This document shows positions 1 through 7,129 of a stretch of DNA of 40,610 bases, piece after piece; positions within the stretch are counted from its first letter, which is position 1; each line of letters begins with the position of its first letter. A program made the translations under genes and the position numbers. Source of the DNA: a virus; the IMG/VR virus record IMGVR_UViG_3300032053_000180, positions 1-40,610 of that record. The stretch is one strand, 5' to 3'. A model generated the notes under the pieces. That model saw only the letters and a list, made by a program, of their open reading frames with translations. It made no database searches and was not told the origin of the DNA.

Positions 1-169
1 GTTTCCTCCGAAGCCACTGGCCGACGCAGAGATGGATCGCGACGCTATCGAGTGGCCTGGATGCTTCGCGCAACCAACGGTGCGCGGTGGCGACTGGTGT
101 GGAGAGTTCAAAGCACGTACACCGAACAAGGCATTCACCCGACCTTGTGAGAAAGGCGGCGATGCTTGA
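1..169 (+). CDS. Cassette 8 zinc-ribbon protein, C-terminal part (continues from 40525-40610)
   Basis: This is the rest of the reading frame that begins at 40525; joining base 40610 to base 1 gives one uninterrupted 84-residue protein ending at the TGA at 167-169. The joined product has a CQFC pair near residue 18, then a Cys and a DWCGEF motif near residues 56-61. That spacing (CxxC, later C, then WCGEF) is one I know from small phage zinc-ribbon proteins of unknown role. The frame crossing the contig ends is strong evidence for a circular map. The stop overlaps the TTG start of the next gene at 166. Confidence 0.8.
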   Translation, partial: FPPKPLADAEMDRDAIEWPGCFAQPTVRGGDWCGEFKARTPNKAFTRPCEKGGDA

Positions 170-170
170 A
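121..170 (+). other. attC-like site 8 (terminal, 3' half degenerate)
   Basis: ACCGAAC at 121-127 is the exact complement of GTTCGGT at 40570-40576, the start of cassette 8 on the far side of the contig junction; the match extends to 8 bases. Downstream, ATGCTT near 162-167 can pair with AAGGCAT near 127-133 leaving one base extrahelical. The 3' half resembles site 3 (AAGGCGGCG followed by CTTGAA) but no GTT core follows. The right half of the site therefore looks lost or replaced, and I place the array boundary here. Confidence 0.6.
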
Positions 171-408
171 CTGGCGGAAGTGGCACGAGGGCAAGCAGAA
201 GCGGAGCGAGCGGGCGCAGAAAGCGGCGCTGACGCGATGGGAACGCGTGCACCAGACTGCTGCCGGCGAGCCGGTGCGAAGGGATTGGGAGCCGCGGATT
301 GTGCAAGTGGTTGTCCGGCCGCTGGGTGAGCCGCAGATTTGCCTGGTGCTGGTGCAGAGCGAGAAGCGGCGGAACCGATGGCGCGTGACGGAGCAGGGGC
401 AGGCGTGA
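166..408 (+). CDS. Small basic hypothetical protein
   Basis: An 80-residue protein from a TTG start that overlaps the preceding TGA (TTGA). The N-terminus is rich in Lys and Arg with a KRSERAQKAALTRWERVH stretch, like small phage proteins with an AA-RW pattern that may bind nucleic acid. The second half looks like a short beta domain (QVVVRPLG, ICLVLVQ). It is the first gene after the cassette array and starts the operon leading to packaging. Function unknown. Confidence 0.6.
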   Translation: MNWRKWHEGKQKRSERAQKAALTRWERVHQTAAGEPVRRDWEPRIVQVVVRPLGEPQICLVLVQSEKRRNRWRVTEQGQA

Positions 409-463
409 GACCACGAGATCGGGGCGTGGGAGTTCGGGCGGGCGGTGGGGCGGATGCTGGGAA

Positions 464-490
464 TGCGGATTGCGGAATGCGGATTGCGGA
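464..490 (+). repeat. Short tandem word repeat (AATGCGGATTGCGG type)
   Basis: Two copies of the 14-base word AATGCGGATTGCGG lie head to tail just before the nucleotidyltransferase start. The same word family recurs as a 21-bp tandem pair at 11718-11759. Such words are dispersed in PVC-group genomes as I remember them. Confidence 0.6.
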
Positions 491-503
491 AGGAAGGCGG
501 CCG

Positions 504-1040
504 ATGAGGCTGGAACGGGCACGAGAGATTGCGGAGCTGGCGATGCAGGAGCTGGCGCCGTGGTGCGAACGGATCGAGATCGCGGGAAGCATCCGCCGGC
601 GGAAGGCGGAGGTGGGGGACGTGGAACTCGTGTGCATTCCGAAGCAGGTGAGAGCGCTGGACTTGTTCGAGGGGAGCCGAGAGGAACGGCATCCGAGCTT
701 TGTGAAGACGGTGGAGGAGTGGAGACGAGTGAAGGGCTGGCCGCGGGGACGGTACACGCAGCGGATGCTGCCGGAAGGGATCGCCCTGGACCTGTTTATG
801 GCGCGGCCGCAGAACTGGGGGCTGATCTTCGCGGTGCGGACCGGGAGCGCGGCGTTCAGCCATTCGGTGCTGGCGATGGGCTGGTGCCGGAAGGGATGGG
901 AAAGCTGCGAGGGGATGCTGTGGAACCAGAGAAGCGGAGGACCCGCGACTGCAGAAAGGAGGCCGATCGAGGTGCGGGAAGAGAAGGAACTGTTTGAACT
1001 GATCGGAGTGGACTGGGTGGAGCCGGAGAAGAGGGGATGA
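504..1040 (+). CDS. DNA polymerase beta-superfamily (PolX-like) nucleotidyltransferase
   Basis: A 178-residue protein. The motif AGSIRRRKAEVGDVELV (residues 27-43) is the PolX palm signature: GS at 28-29, then catalytic carboxylates D39 and E41. A third acidic residue, D96, lies in GIALDLFMA. RTGSAAFSHSV (112-122) resembles the conserved TGS segment of bacterial PolX. It lacks the 8-kDa, thumb and PHP exonuclease domains of full PolX (about 570 residues), so it is a stand-alone palm. I chose ATG 504 because GGAAGG precedes it and conservation begins there, although the frame is open upstream to 339. It overlaps the next gene by ATGA. A repair, end-processing or nucleotide-transfer role is inferred. 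Confidence 0.75.
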   Translation: MRLERAREIAELAMQELAPWCERIEIAGSIRRRKAEVGDVELVCIPKQVRALDLFEGSREERHPSFVKTVEEWRRVKGWPRGRYTQRMLPEGIALDLFMARPQNWGLIFAVRTGSAAFSHSVLAMGWCRKGWESCEGMLWNQRSGGPATAERRPIEVREEKELFELIGVDWVEPEKRG

Positions 1041-1285
1041 AGATGAAGACGCTTGAGGAGTTTCTGGACGAGGCCTTGCGGGCGACGCGGAAGGACCTGG
1101 ACCGGGCGATGAACCTGCGAATGCGGAGGTTCAAGAATGGAGAAGTGCGGTGGTATGACCGGACCGATGGGCACCTGGTGGCCGCCGGATGCGAGAACAT
1201 GATGGGAGCTTGGAGGAGACAACAGGAGCGGCTTGCTGCGCTTGGCAGCCGGCGCTTCGCGGCGCCGGGGAAAGGAAGACGATGA
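1037..1285 (+). CDS. Hypothetical protein with a repeat-derived tail
   Basis: An 82-residue protein translationally coupled to the upstream gene (ATGA overlap) and to the downstream one. The N-terminal half is charged and helical (TLEEFLDEALRATRKDLDRA). The C-terminus from about residue 65 is encoded by a copy of dispersed element C (1231-1270), so that tail is probably not ancestral. No family recognised. Confidence 0.6.
   Translation: MKMKTLEEFLDEALRATRKDLDRAMNLRMRRFKNGEVRWYDRTDGHLVAAGCENMMGAWRRQQERLAALGSRRFAAPGKGRR
1231..1270 (+). repeat. Dispersed element C, copy 1
   Basis: Begins GCTTGCTGCGCT and ends GCGGCGCCGGGG; the internal GGCGCTTCGCGGCGCC can form a hairpin. Further copies lie at 15853-15892 and 38424-38464. 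This copy is read as the C-terminus of the 1037-1285 gene. Confidence 0.65.
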
Positions 1286-1497
1286 AAATTGAACACACGC
1301 GGATCGTGATTGAAGTGGAGGGGGAAGAGGAGCGGCGCTTGCTGGGTTGCATGGGGGCGCTGGCGGAGGAAATGGCGGAGCGGGCGAAGCGAAGCGGAAG
1401 CGGGCTGCCCGAACTGACGCGGGCCGGACTGGATCCGGTGAACGCGAGGGACTGGGAGGAGTTCAGGAGAATGGGGACGCGGTTGGCTGGAATCTGA
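1282..1497 (+). CDS. Small hypothetical acidic protein
   Basis: A 71-residue protein from ATG 1282, overlapping the previous stop (ATGA) with AAAGGAAG upstream. The first strand (KIEHTRIVIEVEGEEE) is beta-like, followed by a charged helix (GALAEEMAERAKRSG) and a C-terminal segment ending in FRRMGTRLAGI. No family recognised; it is part of the pre-terminase operon. Confidence 0.6.
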   Translation: MKIEHTRIVIEVEGEEERRLLGCMGALAEEMAERAKRSGSGLPELTRAGLDPVNARDWEEFRRMGTRLAGI

Positions 1498-1504
1498 GGG
1501 GCCT

Positions 1505-1723
1505 ATGAAATTTGACCGGGCGATCGCGCTGCTGGGGTTTGTGGGGGCCGTGGTGCACGAGGGGAATGCGCGCCAGGTCCGCATGACCGGGGACGCGAAG
1601 GCGGCCGCGGAACACGAGGCGGTGGCGGAGGAGTTCCGGGCGGCGATCGAGGCGCTCAAGACGATTGGGGAGTTCGAGGAGACGACGCAGAAGATGAAGG
1701 AAGAGGAGAAGAAGACGAGATGA
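1505..1723 (+). CDS. Small helical hypothetical protein
   Basis: A 72-residue, almost entirely helical protein (MKFDRAIALLGFVGAVVHEG, then EHEAVAEEFRAAIEALKTIG) ending in a Lys/Glu-rich tail. ATG 1505 is 8 bp after the previous stop, and the gene overlaps the terminase start by ATGA. Its position directly before the large terminase is where a small terminase could sit, but there is no helix-turn-helix, so I do not assign that role. Confidence 0.6.
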   Translation: MKFDRAIALLGFVGAVVHEGNARQVRMTGDAKAAAEHEAVAEEFRAAIEALKTIGEFEETTQKMKEEEKKTR

Positions 1724-3828
1724 GCGGATTTGTGCCCACAGCGCATCCGGTGTTGAGGACCCCCACGGCGGCCCAGGCGGCGGCGTGGGGGGAGAAGCGG
1801 TGGATCAAGGAACTGGACCGGCGGGAGGCGCTGATCGAGAACGAGAAGAAGGATCCGCTGCGGTTTGGGTGGGAGCCGCCGGTGTGGGCGCTGGCGGATG
1901 CGCTGCGGGGGAAGCCCTGGGTGGACGCGGAGTATGCCGCCCGGATCCGGAAGGCCCTGGGATTTTCGCGGGCGGTGCCGGTGCTGGCGATCCTGGGAGG
2001 GAACCGGGCGAGCAAGACGGAGTATGCGGCGAAGCGGCAGATGATGCTGATCCAGGACAAACGCGAGGCGATCGCGTGGGCGTGCCACCAGACGGGGGAG
2101 GATTCGATCGCGGTGCACCATAAGCTCTTCTGGAAGTTCATGCCGCCGGAACTCCGGCGGACCGTGAAGGGGGTGAAGGAGTATATCGCGTACAAGCAGA
2201 AGACAGGTTTCTCGGAACACAAATTCGTGCTGCCCAACGGGAGCGAGGAAACGTTCAAGCAGTACGCGATGGACCGGGAGAACGCGGTGCAGTCGGCCAG
2301 CATTGACGACTGGTGGGCGGACGAGCTGGTGCCGCCGGACTGGATCGACGATCTGCTGGTGCGGATCGCGGACCGCAACGGGAGCGGGCTGATCACGTTT
2401 ACGCCGATCCACGGGTATAGCCCGACGGTGCGGATGCTGCAGGACGGGGCGGAGGTGGTGATGAGTCAGACGGCGTTTCTCCTGCCGAAGGACGGGGGGG
2501 AGCCGGATGTGGCGCGGGCGCTGGGGTTTGGCCCATCCTCCGCTGCCGGCGGCGGAGCCGCCGGAGCTACGGAGGGCGATTCCGCCGATGCGGCGGAATC
2601 GGAAATGCGGGCGGCGCACAAGGAGGGGCGGTGGAGCGTGCCGACAAGGTTCGAACTGCGCGGGCCCGCCGGCGGCGGCAAGGGATTGCCGCCCTCCAAG
2701 GGCGACCAGGCGGAGCGGCTGGTGGCGATCGAGCCGGCGGTGCCGAAGGGGCGGGCGTTCGAGACGATGCCGCGGGTGATGCGGTGCGTGGACGATAACT
2801 TCGGGATTCTCTTCTTCTGGACGCTGGACAATCCGTTTGGAAACCCGCCGGCGGTGATCAGCCTGACGGCGGGGAAGTCGGCGGACTTCAAGAAGGAGCG
2901 GTTCTACGGGTTCGCGAGCCGGACGATGAGCGCGCGGTTTCCGAGGTTCTCGAGGAAGGTGCACGCGGTGCCGGCGAGCGCGATCCCGGAGGAGGGGACG
3001 AACTATTTCTTCAACGATCCGGCGAGCGGGAGGAATTTCTGCATGCACTGGTACCGGGTGACGAAGGAGGCGAGCTTTCTGGTGCAGGAGTGGCCGGGGA
3101 ACTACGACATTCCGGGCGTGGGCGTGCCGGGGCCGTGGGCGATCCCGGACGGGAAGAAGCTGGACGGGCGGCCGGGGCCGGCGCAGAAGAGTTTCGGGTT
3201 TGGGTTGCTGCGGATGAAGCAGGAGATCGCGCGGATCGAGGGGTGGGAGGATGCGAAGCGGGGGAAGGCGAAGGAGAAGGCGGAAGGCGGAAGGCGGAAG
3301 GCGGAAGAGAAGAGCAACCGCGAATCACGCGAAGAAAACGCGAAGGAAGAGCAGCGGGATCGGTTTGGATTGGGGGGGAGCAAGCGGACGCTGGTGGAGC
3401 GGGAGGTGGAGCGGTGGGACGAGCGGAACGGGGCGGATTGGCGGATCTTCGAGCGGTACCTGGACAGCCGGGCGGCGAGCACGCCGCGGGTGGAGAAGGA
3501 CCGGCCGCGGACGCTGCAGACGGATTTCGAGGACATCGGGCTGGACTTCCTCTTGACGCCAGGGGACGAGATCGAGGAGGGGGTGAACCTGATCAATGAC
3601 GCGCTGGACTATGACCCGGAGGAGCCGCTGGGGTTCTTCAACAAGCCGAAGTTCTACGTGTGCGAGGACTGCAAGAACGCGATCTATAGCCTGGAGACGT
3701 GGACGGGGGCGGACGGGCAGAAGGGGGCGTGCAAGGATCCGGTGGATTTGATGCGGTACTTCTTCTTGAGCGAGTGCCGGTATGTGGCGGACGATTTCTG
3801 GAAGACGGAGGGAGGGGGGCATTATTGA
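1720..3828 (+). CDS. Terminase large subunit
   Basis: A 702-residue DNA-packaging motor. The Walker A-like motif GGNRASKT is at about residues 93-100, Walker B WWADELVP at 198-206 (D201, E202), and the coupling motif ITFTPIHG follows. The C-terminal nuclease is suggested by RYLDSRAASTP (around 580) and DFEDIGLDF with later acidic residues (INDALDYD, KDPVDLMRYF). About 55 residues between the two domains come from dispersed elements: element A at 271-295 (PSSAAGGGAAGATEG reading) and a second palindrome around 318-326. A basic run at about 515-545 is coded by RKAEGG- and NRESRE-type words. The ATGA overlap fixes the start. Confidence 0.93.
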   Translation: MSGFVPTAHPVLRTPTAAQAAAWGEKRWIKELDRREALIENEKKDPLRFGWEPPVWALADALRGKPWVDAEYAARIRKALGFSRAVPVLAILGGNRASKTEYAAKRQMMLIQDKREAIAWACHQTGEDSIAVHHKLFWKFMPPELRRTVKGVKEYIAYKQKTGFSEHKFVLPNGSEETFKQYAMDRENAVQSASIDDWWADELVPPDWIDDLLVRIADRNGSGLITFTPIHGYSPTVRMLQDGAEVVMSQTAFLLPKDGGEPDVARALGFGPSSAAGGGAAGATEGDSADAAESEMRAAHKEGRWSVPTRFELRGPAGGGKGLPPSKGDQAERLVAIEPAVPKGRAFETMPRVMRCVDDNFGILFFWTLDNPFGNPPAVISLTAGKSADFKKERFYGFASRTMSARFPRFSRKVHAVPASAIPEEGTNYFFNDPASGRNFCMHWYRVTKEASFLVQEWPGNYDIPGVGVPGPWAIPDGKKLDGRPGPAQKSFGFGLLRMKQEIARIEGWEDAKRGKAKEKAEGGRRKAEEKSNRESREENAKEEQRDRFGLGGSKRTLVEREVERWDERNGADWRIFERYLDSRAASTPRVEKDRPRTLQTDFEDIGLDFLLTPGDEIEEGVNLINDALDYDPEEPLGFFNKPKFYVCEDCKNAIYSLETWTGADGQKGACKDPVDLMRYFFLSECRYVADDFWKTEGGGHY
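2533..2600 (+). repeat. Palindromic element A, copy 1 (in frame in terminase)
   Basis: Outer arms CCATCCTCCGCTGC and GAGCTACGGAGGGC flank the inner stem CGGCGGC/GCCGCCG (loop GGA). A second perfect 10-bp hairpin follows at 2578-2600 (GATTCCGCCG, loop ATG, CGGCGGAATC). It is read as PSSAAGGGAAGATEG. Confidence 0.85.
2674..2693 (+). repeat. Small perfect hairpin in terminase
   Basis: GGCGGCAA and TTGCCGCC form a perfect 8-bp stem with a four-base loop. It codes for part of GPAGGGKGLPPSKGD, which does not resemble terminase sequence, so it is probably another inserted element. Confidence 0.5.
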
Positions 3829-3889
3829 CCCTCCTTCGCTGCAGCCGGCTTCGCCGGCTGAGCTACGGAGGGCGAGCCCTCGAGGGCTC
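3829..3889 (+). repeat. Palindromic element A, copy 2 (directly after terminase stop)
   Basis: Starts at the base after the terminase TGA. The inner stem is AGCCGGC/GCCGGCT with loop TTC, different from copy 1 but equally paired. The second hairpin GAGCCCT/AGGGCTC lies at 3874-3889. Here it could act as a transcript 3' structure. Confidence 0.85.
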
Positions 3890-3920
3890 GGATGGGAAGG
3901 CTGAAGGCGGAAGAGCCTGG

Positions 3921-3975
3921 CTTCGCTGGCGCTCGCCGCGTAAAGGCGCCGGGCTTCTACGCGGCGAGCCGGCGG
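3921..3975 (+). repeat. Palindromic element B, copy 1
   Basis: Perfect 12-bp inverted arms GCTCGCCGCGTA and TACGCGGCGAGC surround a partly self-complementary centre. CTTCGCTGGC precedes it and CGGCGG follows. It is almost identical to copy 2 at 7791-7846. It lies just upstream of the 3988 gene. Confidence 0.85.
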
Positions 3976-3987
3976 AAGGAGAAGACG

Positions 3988-4500
3988 ATGGGCCTCTTGA
4001 TGAGACGGGCGGAGGTGCTGGAACTGCTCGGGGTGAGCCGTGAGGTGCTCGCGAAAATGACCGGGGCGGGCACCCTGGTGCCGCGATATGCTTGCGGAGG
4101 AACAAGGGCGCACTATTGGCGGGCGGAGGTGGAGGGGCTGGTGGAGAAGATGAAGCGGGGAACGGAGAAGAACGCGAATGAAGCAGAAGGAGAAGCGGAT
4201 GAACAAGGAAGAGATTCGGGAAGCGTTTGCGGGAGCGGGAAACGACGAGTTGTTTCAGGCGGTGCTGGAGCTCTTGGCGGAGTTTCGGGAGGAGTGCGTG
4301 CAGACGGCGAAGGACTTGACGCTGCCGGACAAGGTGTGCTGGGCAAGCGTGGGCGCCGTGGCGGCGTGCGACGACTTCAAGGCGGAATTGGAGGCGCAGG
4401 TGAAGAAGGCGGAAGAGGAAGAGTGAAGACTGGCCCTCCTTCGCTGCCGGCGGCGGAGCCGCCGGAGCTACGGAGGGCGCCCCCGCGGCGGGGGCGATGA
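3988..4500 (+). CDS. Winged-helix/MerR-like DNA-binding protein, probably frameshifted near 4155
   Basis: From ATG 3988 (AAGGAGAAG upstream) the first 65 residues form a small wHTH domain: MRRAEVLELLGVSREVLAKMTGAGTLVPR, then YWRAEVEGLVEKM, an excisionase/AlpA-like pattern. The frame stays open to 4500, but from about residue 66 it is low-complexity, covers the 4199-4426 gene in another frame and runs through element A copy 3, so it is probably not coding. A TGA at 4179-4181 in the neighbouring frame, overlapping an ATG, looks like the ancestral stop; a one-base indel in the purine-rich run near 4151-4162 would restore it. A regulatory role is inferred. Confidence 0.55.
   Translation: MGLLMRRAEVLELLGVSREVLAKMTGAGTLVPRYACGGTRAHYWRAEVEGLVEKMKRGTEKNANEAEGEADEQGRDSGSVCGSGKRRVVSGGAGALGGVSGGVRADGEGLDAAGQGVLGKRGRRGGVRRLQGGIGGAGEEGGRGRVKTGPPSLPAAEPPELRRAPPRRGR
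4199..4426 (+). CDS. Small helical hypothetical protein
   Basis: A 75-residue acidic, helical protein (NKEEIREAFAGAGNDELFQAVLELLAEFREEC). I prefer ATG 4199 to ATG 4178 because AAGGAG sits 7 bases upstream of it. The C-terminus VKKAEEEE is strongly charged. It lies between terminase and scaffold; no family recognised. Confidence 0.6.
   Translation: MNKEEIREAFAGAGNDELFQAVLELLAEFREECVQTAKDLTLPDKVCWASVGAVAACDDFKAELEAQVKKAEEEE
4433..4495 (+). repeat. Palindromic element A, copy 3 (intergenic)
   Basis: GCCCTCC and GGAGGGC outer arms, inner stem CGGCGGC/GCCGCCG, then a second hairpin at 4479-4495 (GCCCCCG with CGGGGGC). It lies just after the stop of the 4199 gene. Confidence 0.85.
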
Positions 4501-4510
4501 GGCGGGTTCA

Positions 4511-4550
4511 TTTGACCGCAGATGACCGCACTTGACCGCAGATGACCGCA
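4511..4550 (+). promoter_or_regulatory. Four 10-bp direct repeats (NNTGACCGCA), operator-like
   Basis: Four consecutive 10-bp units each end TGACCGCA, so the repeated face recurs about once per helical turn. They sit in the only sizeable gap of the head module, 48 bp before a terminator-like hairpin and about 200 bp before the scaffold gene. This arrangement suits cooperative binding of one protein on one face of DNA. I find no convincing -10 box. They could also be a dispersed word like others in this genome. Confidence 0.5.
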
Positions 4551-4597
4551 TTACGGAAACAGGTATTGGCGCGATAAGGGGTTTGGGGTGGATGATA

Positions 4598-4632
4598 GGG
4601 CCGTTCGAGAGAAGTCTCTCGAGCGGCCCTTT
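4598..4632 (+). terminator. Rho-independent terminator-like hairpin
   Basis: A 15-bp inverted repeat (GGGCCGTTCGAGAGA with TCTCTCGAGCGGCCC, one G-T wobble) around two central bases, followed by TTTGCTTT. It separates the terminase operon from the scaffold and capsid genes. Confidence 0.65.
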
Positions 4633-4754
4633 GCTTTGGCGGGGGCCCGCGAGAAGAGCGGCGAAACCGCGAATCACGCGAAAGGACGCGAAGCCGGAAC
4701 GACCGGACGCAACCACGCCAATGGTGAAACCTCGACTTGGCGGAGGATGCAGCC

Positions 4755-5807
4755 ATGCCACAACCGAAGGCGGAAGCCGGAAGTCGGAACGCGGAAGCAG
4801 GGAAGGCCGGAGCGGCAGGCAAGGAAGCAGGAGCCGCGGGGAAGCCGGACGAGCGCACGCCGGATGAGAAGGATTTTGCGCGGGCGATGATGGAAGAGCA
4901 GGGGTTTGCTGAGGCGCCCCCGGCGGAAGAGAAGCCGCCGGAGCCCTCCTCCGCGGCCGTCGGCGAAGCCGACGGAGCTACGGAGGGCGCCCCCGAGGCG
5001 GGGGCGGAGGAGCCGCCGAAGGAGCCGGACGAGGGCAAGGAGAAGGACGGCGACGCGGACAAGGGCGGATTGCCGCCCGAGTTGCAGGAGAAGATCGACA
5101 AGCGGATCGGCAAGGAAGTTCACCGGCGGAAGGAAACCGAGGAACTCCTGGAGGCCGAGCGGACCCTGACGAAGGAGCTCACCGCGAGGGTGAGCGAGCT
5201 GGAAGAGCAGGGACGCGCGGCGCCGGCCGGCGGCGGGGCGATCAATCCGCTCCTCATGGCGGAGACGGACGCGGAACTGAACAAGCGGGAGGACTACCTG
5301 TGGCAGGTGGAAGAATTCTGCGAGGAGCACATCGACGGGTACGAGGCGGAGAAGCCGGGGGAGCAATCCTACACGGCCGCCGAGATCCGGCGGAGACTCC
5401 TGGAAGTCCGCAGGGAACGGGAGCGGGATTTGCCGCGGGCCCGGGAGACACTGAAGCGGCGGACCGCCTACGAGGCGGTGACCCGCGAGGCGTATCCCGA
5501 GCTGGCGGATCCGCGGAGCGAACTCTCCGTGGAAGCCGCCCGGTGGGCGGCGCGGATCCCGGGCGTGAAGGCGCTCCCGGAGTACAAGCTGGTGCTGGGG
5601 GATCTCCTGGCGGGCCGGAAGGCGCGCGAGGGGAAAGCCAAGGGCCAGCCGAAGCCGGCCGCCAGGCCGGCGCCGCCGGTGCCCGGAGCACCGGTGCCGC
5701 CCCGCAGCGGCGTTCAGCAGCCAGGCAAACCCAAGGGAAGGTCAACGATGGAAACGTTCGCCGAAGGCGGGTTTAGCGATGACGCGCTCGCCAAGGCGTT
5801 GGATTGA
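4755..5807 (+). CDS. Capsid scaffolding protein (putative)
   Basis: A 350-residue hydrophilic protein immediately before the capsid gene. The N-terminal 110 residues are low-complexity Ala/Gly/Glu/Lys, including KAEAGSRNAEAG words and element A copy 4 (residues 63-84). Residues about 115-155 form a heptad-rich coiled coil (KETEELLEAERTLTKELTARVSELEE). A helical C-terminal part follows, then a Pro-rich linker and a short conserved-looking tail (METFAEGGFSDDALAKAL). Charged coiled-coil composition and position are typical of scaffolds. ATG 4755 has GGAGG 8 bases upstream. Confidence 0.7.
   Translation: MPQPKAEAGSRNAEAGKAGAAGKEAGAAGKPDERTPDEKDFARAMMEEQGFAEAPPAEEKPPEPSSAAVGEADGATEGAPEAGAEEPPKEPDEGKEKDGDADKGGLPPELQEKIDKRIGKEVHRRKETEELLEAERTLTKELTARVSELEEQGRAAPAGGGAINPLLMAETDAELNKREDYLWQVEEFCEEHIDGYEAEKPGEQSYTAAEIRRRLLEVRRERERDLPRARETLKRRTAYEAVTREAYPELADPRSELSVEAARWAARIPGVKALPEYKLVLGDLLAGRKAREGKAKGQPKPAARPAPPVPGAPVPPRSGVQQPGKPKGRSTMETFAEGGFSDDALAKALD
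4943..5005 (+). repeat. Palindromic element A, copy 4 (in frame in scaffold)
   Basis: The inner stem is CGTCGGC/GCCGACG with loop GAA, differing from other copies on both arms. The second hairpin GCCCCCG/CGGGGGC (loop AGG) is at 4989-5005. It is read as PSSAAVGEADGATEG, the same frame as copies 1, 5 and 7. Confidence 0.85.
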
Positions 5808-5864
5808 CGCAACGGTCTGATGCGCCGGCGGGACAAGCCCACCGGGGCCAGACGGAGGATCAGT

Positions 5865-6866
5865 ATGCCTGGATCGTATGAAGTGGACCAAAAGGGTCAG
5901 CGGCAGGAAATCGCTGACGAGGTGTTCAACGTCAGGGCGGATGAGACGCCCTTCACGAGCCTGGTGCCGAAGGACCCCAAGCCCGCGCAGAAGCTGAGCA
6001 CGTGGCAGACGGAAACCTACGACGACGTGGACGTTGACGGCGTTCCGGACGGCGAGGACGTGGCCGCGTTTTCGAGCCAGGGCCGGGAGGAGCTGACCGG
6101 CGTGGCGCAGAAGTTCCGCAAGCCCTGGAGCGTGAGCGACTTCGCGGACGTGACGGAGGTGGCGGGCCTGCCCTCGGGCGAGAAAGGGCGCCAGAAGGCG
6201 GTGAGCGCGAAGAAGCTGAAGTTTGCCCTCGAGGGGCGCTTCCTCTCCGCGCACGAGTGCGCGAAGCAGCCGGCGGCCGCGAAGAACGTGACGCGCGGGG
6301 CGTACAAGTGGCTGGATGTGGCGGCCCAGAGCCTCTACCCGGTGCCGGATGCGTTCCGGCCGGCGAGCGCGTGCGTGTATAGCTCGACCCTGGCGGCGTT
6401 CACGGAAGCGGCCTTCGAGGCCCTCGTGATCGCGGCCTACCAGGCGAAGCGGGGGAAGGTGGACATCGACGCCTTTGCCGGGGTGCTGCTGCAGCAGGTG
6501 ATCGACAACTTCACCTGCCGGGATGCGCTGGGCACGACGAGCCTGATGCCGATCCGGAGTTTCGTGCAGGACGGGACGAAGAAGGCGATGGTGAAGAGCG
6601 TGACGGTGCTGTCGCTCAGCTACGGGACCGTGCGGATGCACCCGAGCACGTTCATGCGGCTGGACCTGGCAGGCGCCGCGAGCGCGGGGACGCACCGCTC
6701 GATGATCGGCCTGGATCTCTCGATGTGGAAAGCGGCGTTCATGCGGAAGCCGCGGCTGGTGGAGCTGCCGGACCTGGGCGGCGGGCCGCGGGGCTTCTCG
6801 GACTGCATCGCGATCCTCAAGAGCCTGAACCCGCTGGGGCAGTTCAAGGCGGAGATCGACAGCTAA
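5865..6866 (+). CDS. Major capsid protein, SU10/DUF5309-like
   Basis: A 333-residue protein. The N-terminal GQRQEIADEVFNVRADETPFTSLV (TPF at residues 28-30) followed by STWQTETYDD matches the pattern I know from the SU10-type (DUF5309) HK97-fold capsid family. The C-terminal half has the expected capsid segments (SLSYGTVRMHPSTFMRLDLAG, DCIAILKSLNPLGQF). The length fits the family (about 300-350). ATG 5865 has GGAGG 6 bases upstream. A double-hairpin region follows the stop, as is common after highly expressed capsid genes. Confidence 0.82.
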   Translation: MPGSYEVDQKGQRQEIADEVFNVRADETPFTSLVPKDPKPAQKLSTWQTETYDDVDVDGVPDGEDVAAFSSQGREELTGVAQKFRKPWSVSDFADVTEVAGLPSGEKGRQKAVSAKKLKFALEGRFLSAHECAKQPAAAKNVTRGAYKWLDVAAQSLYPVPDAFRPASACVYSSTLAAFTEAAFEALVIAAYQAKRGKVDIDAFAGVLLQQVIDNFTCRDALGTTSLMPIRSFVQDGTKKAMVKSVTVLSLSYGTVRMHPSTFMRLDLAGAASAGTHRSMIGLDLSMWKAAFMRKPRLVELPDLGGGPRGFSDCIAILKSLNPLGQFKAEIDS

Positions 6867-7129
6867 GCACCCACCCCGGCCTTCGGCCACCCCTCCAAGG
6901 AGGGGATTGGCGCCGGGAAACGGAAGAGAAGGAGAACAAGAGAAAGAACTTTCTGAGCCCGCGCAAGGCGGGCACTCCCACAACCCGGCCACGGGGGGGC
7001 ACCTGGGGCGACCAGGCCCCCCCAACCGGGGGAGGGATTGGGACTGAAGAGGCGGAAGGCGGCCTGCTTCGCCACGGAGGCTACGCAGGCCAAGGAAGAC
7101 GGACGAGCAAGCGCAAGGGGAAAACGGAC
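6867..7129. repeat. Hairpin-rich spacer after the capsid gene
   Basis: No gene here. Hairpins: GGCC/GGCC at 6878-6888; CCCCTCC/GGAGGGG with loop AA at 6890-6905; CCCGC/GCGGG near 6960; and a longer imperfect stem around 6993-7022. The first two form a double-hairpin element with the same architecture as element A. It may attenuate transcription after the capsid gene. GAGGCTACGCAGGC near 7077 resembles a piece of element A. Confidence 0.6.
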
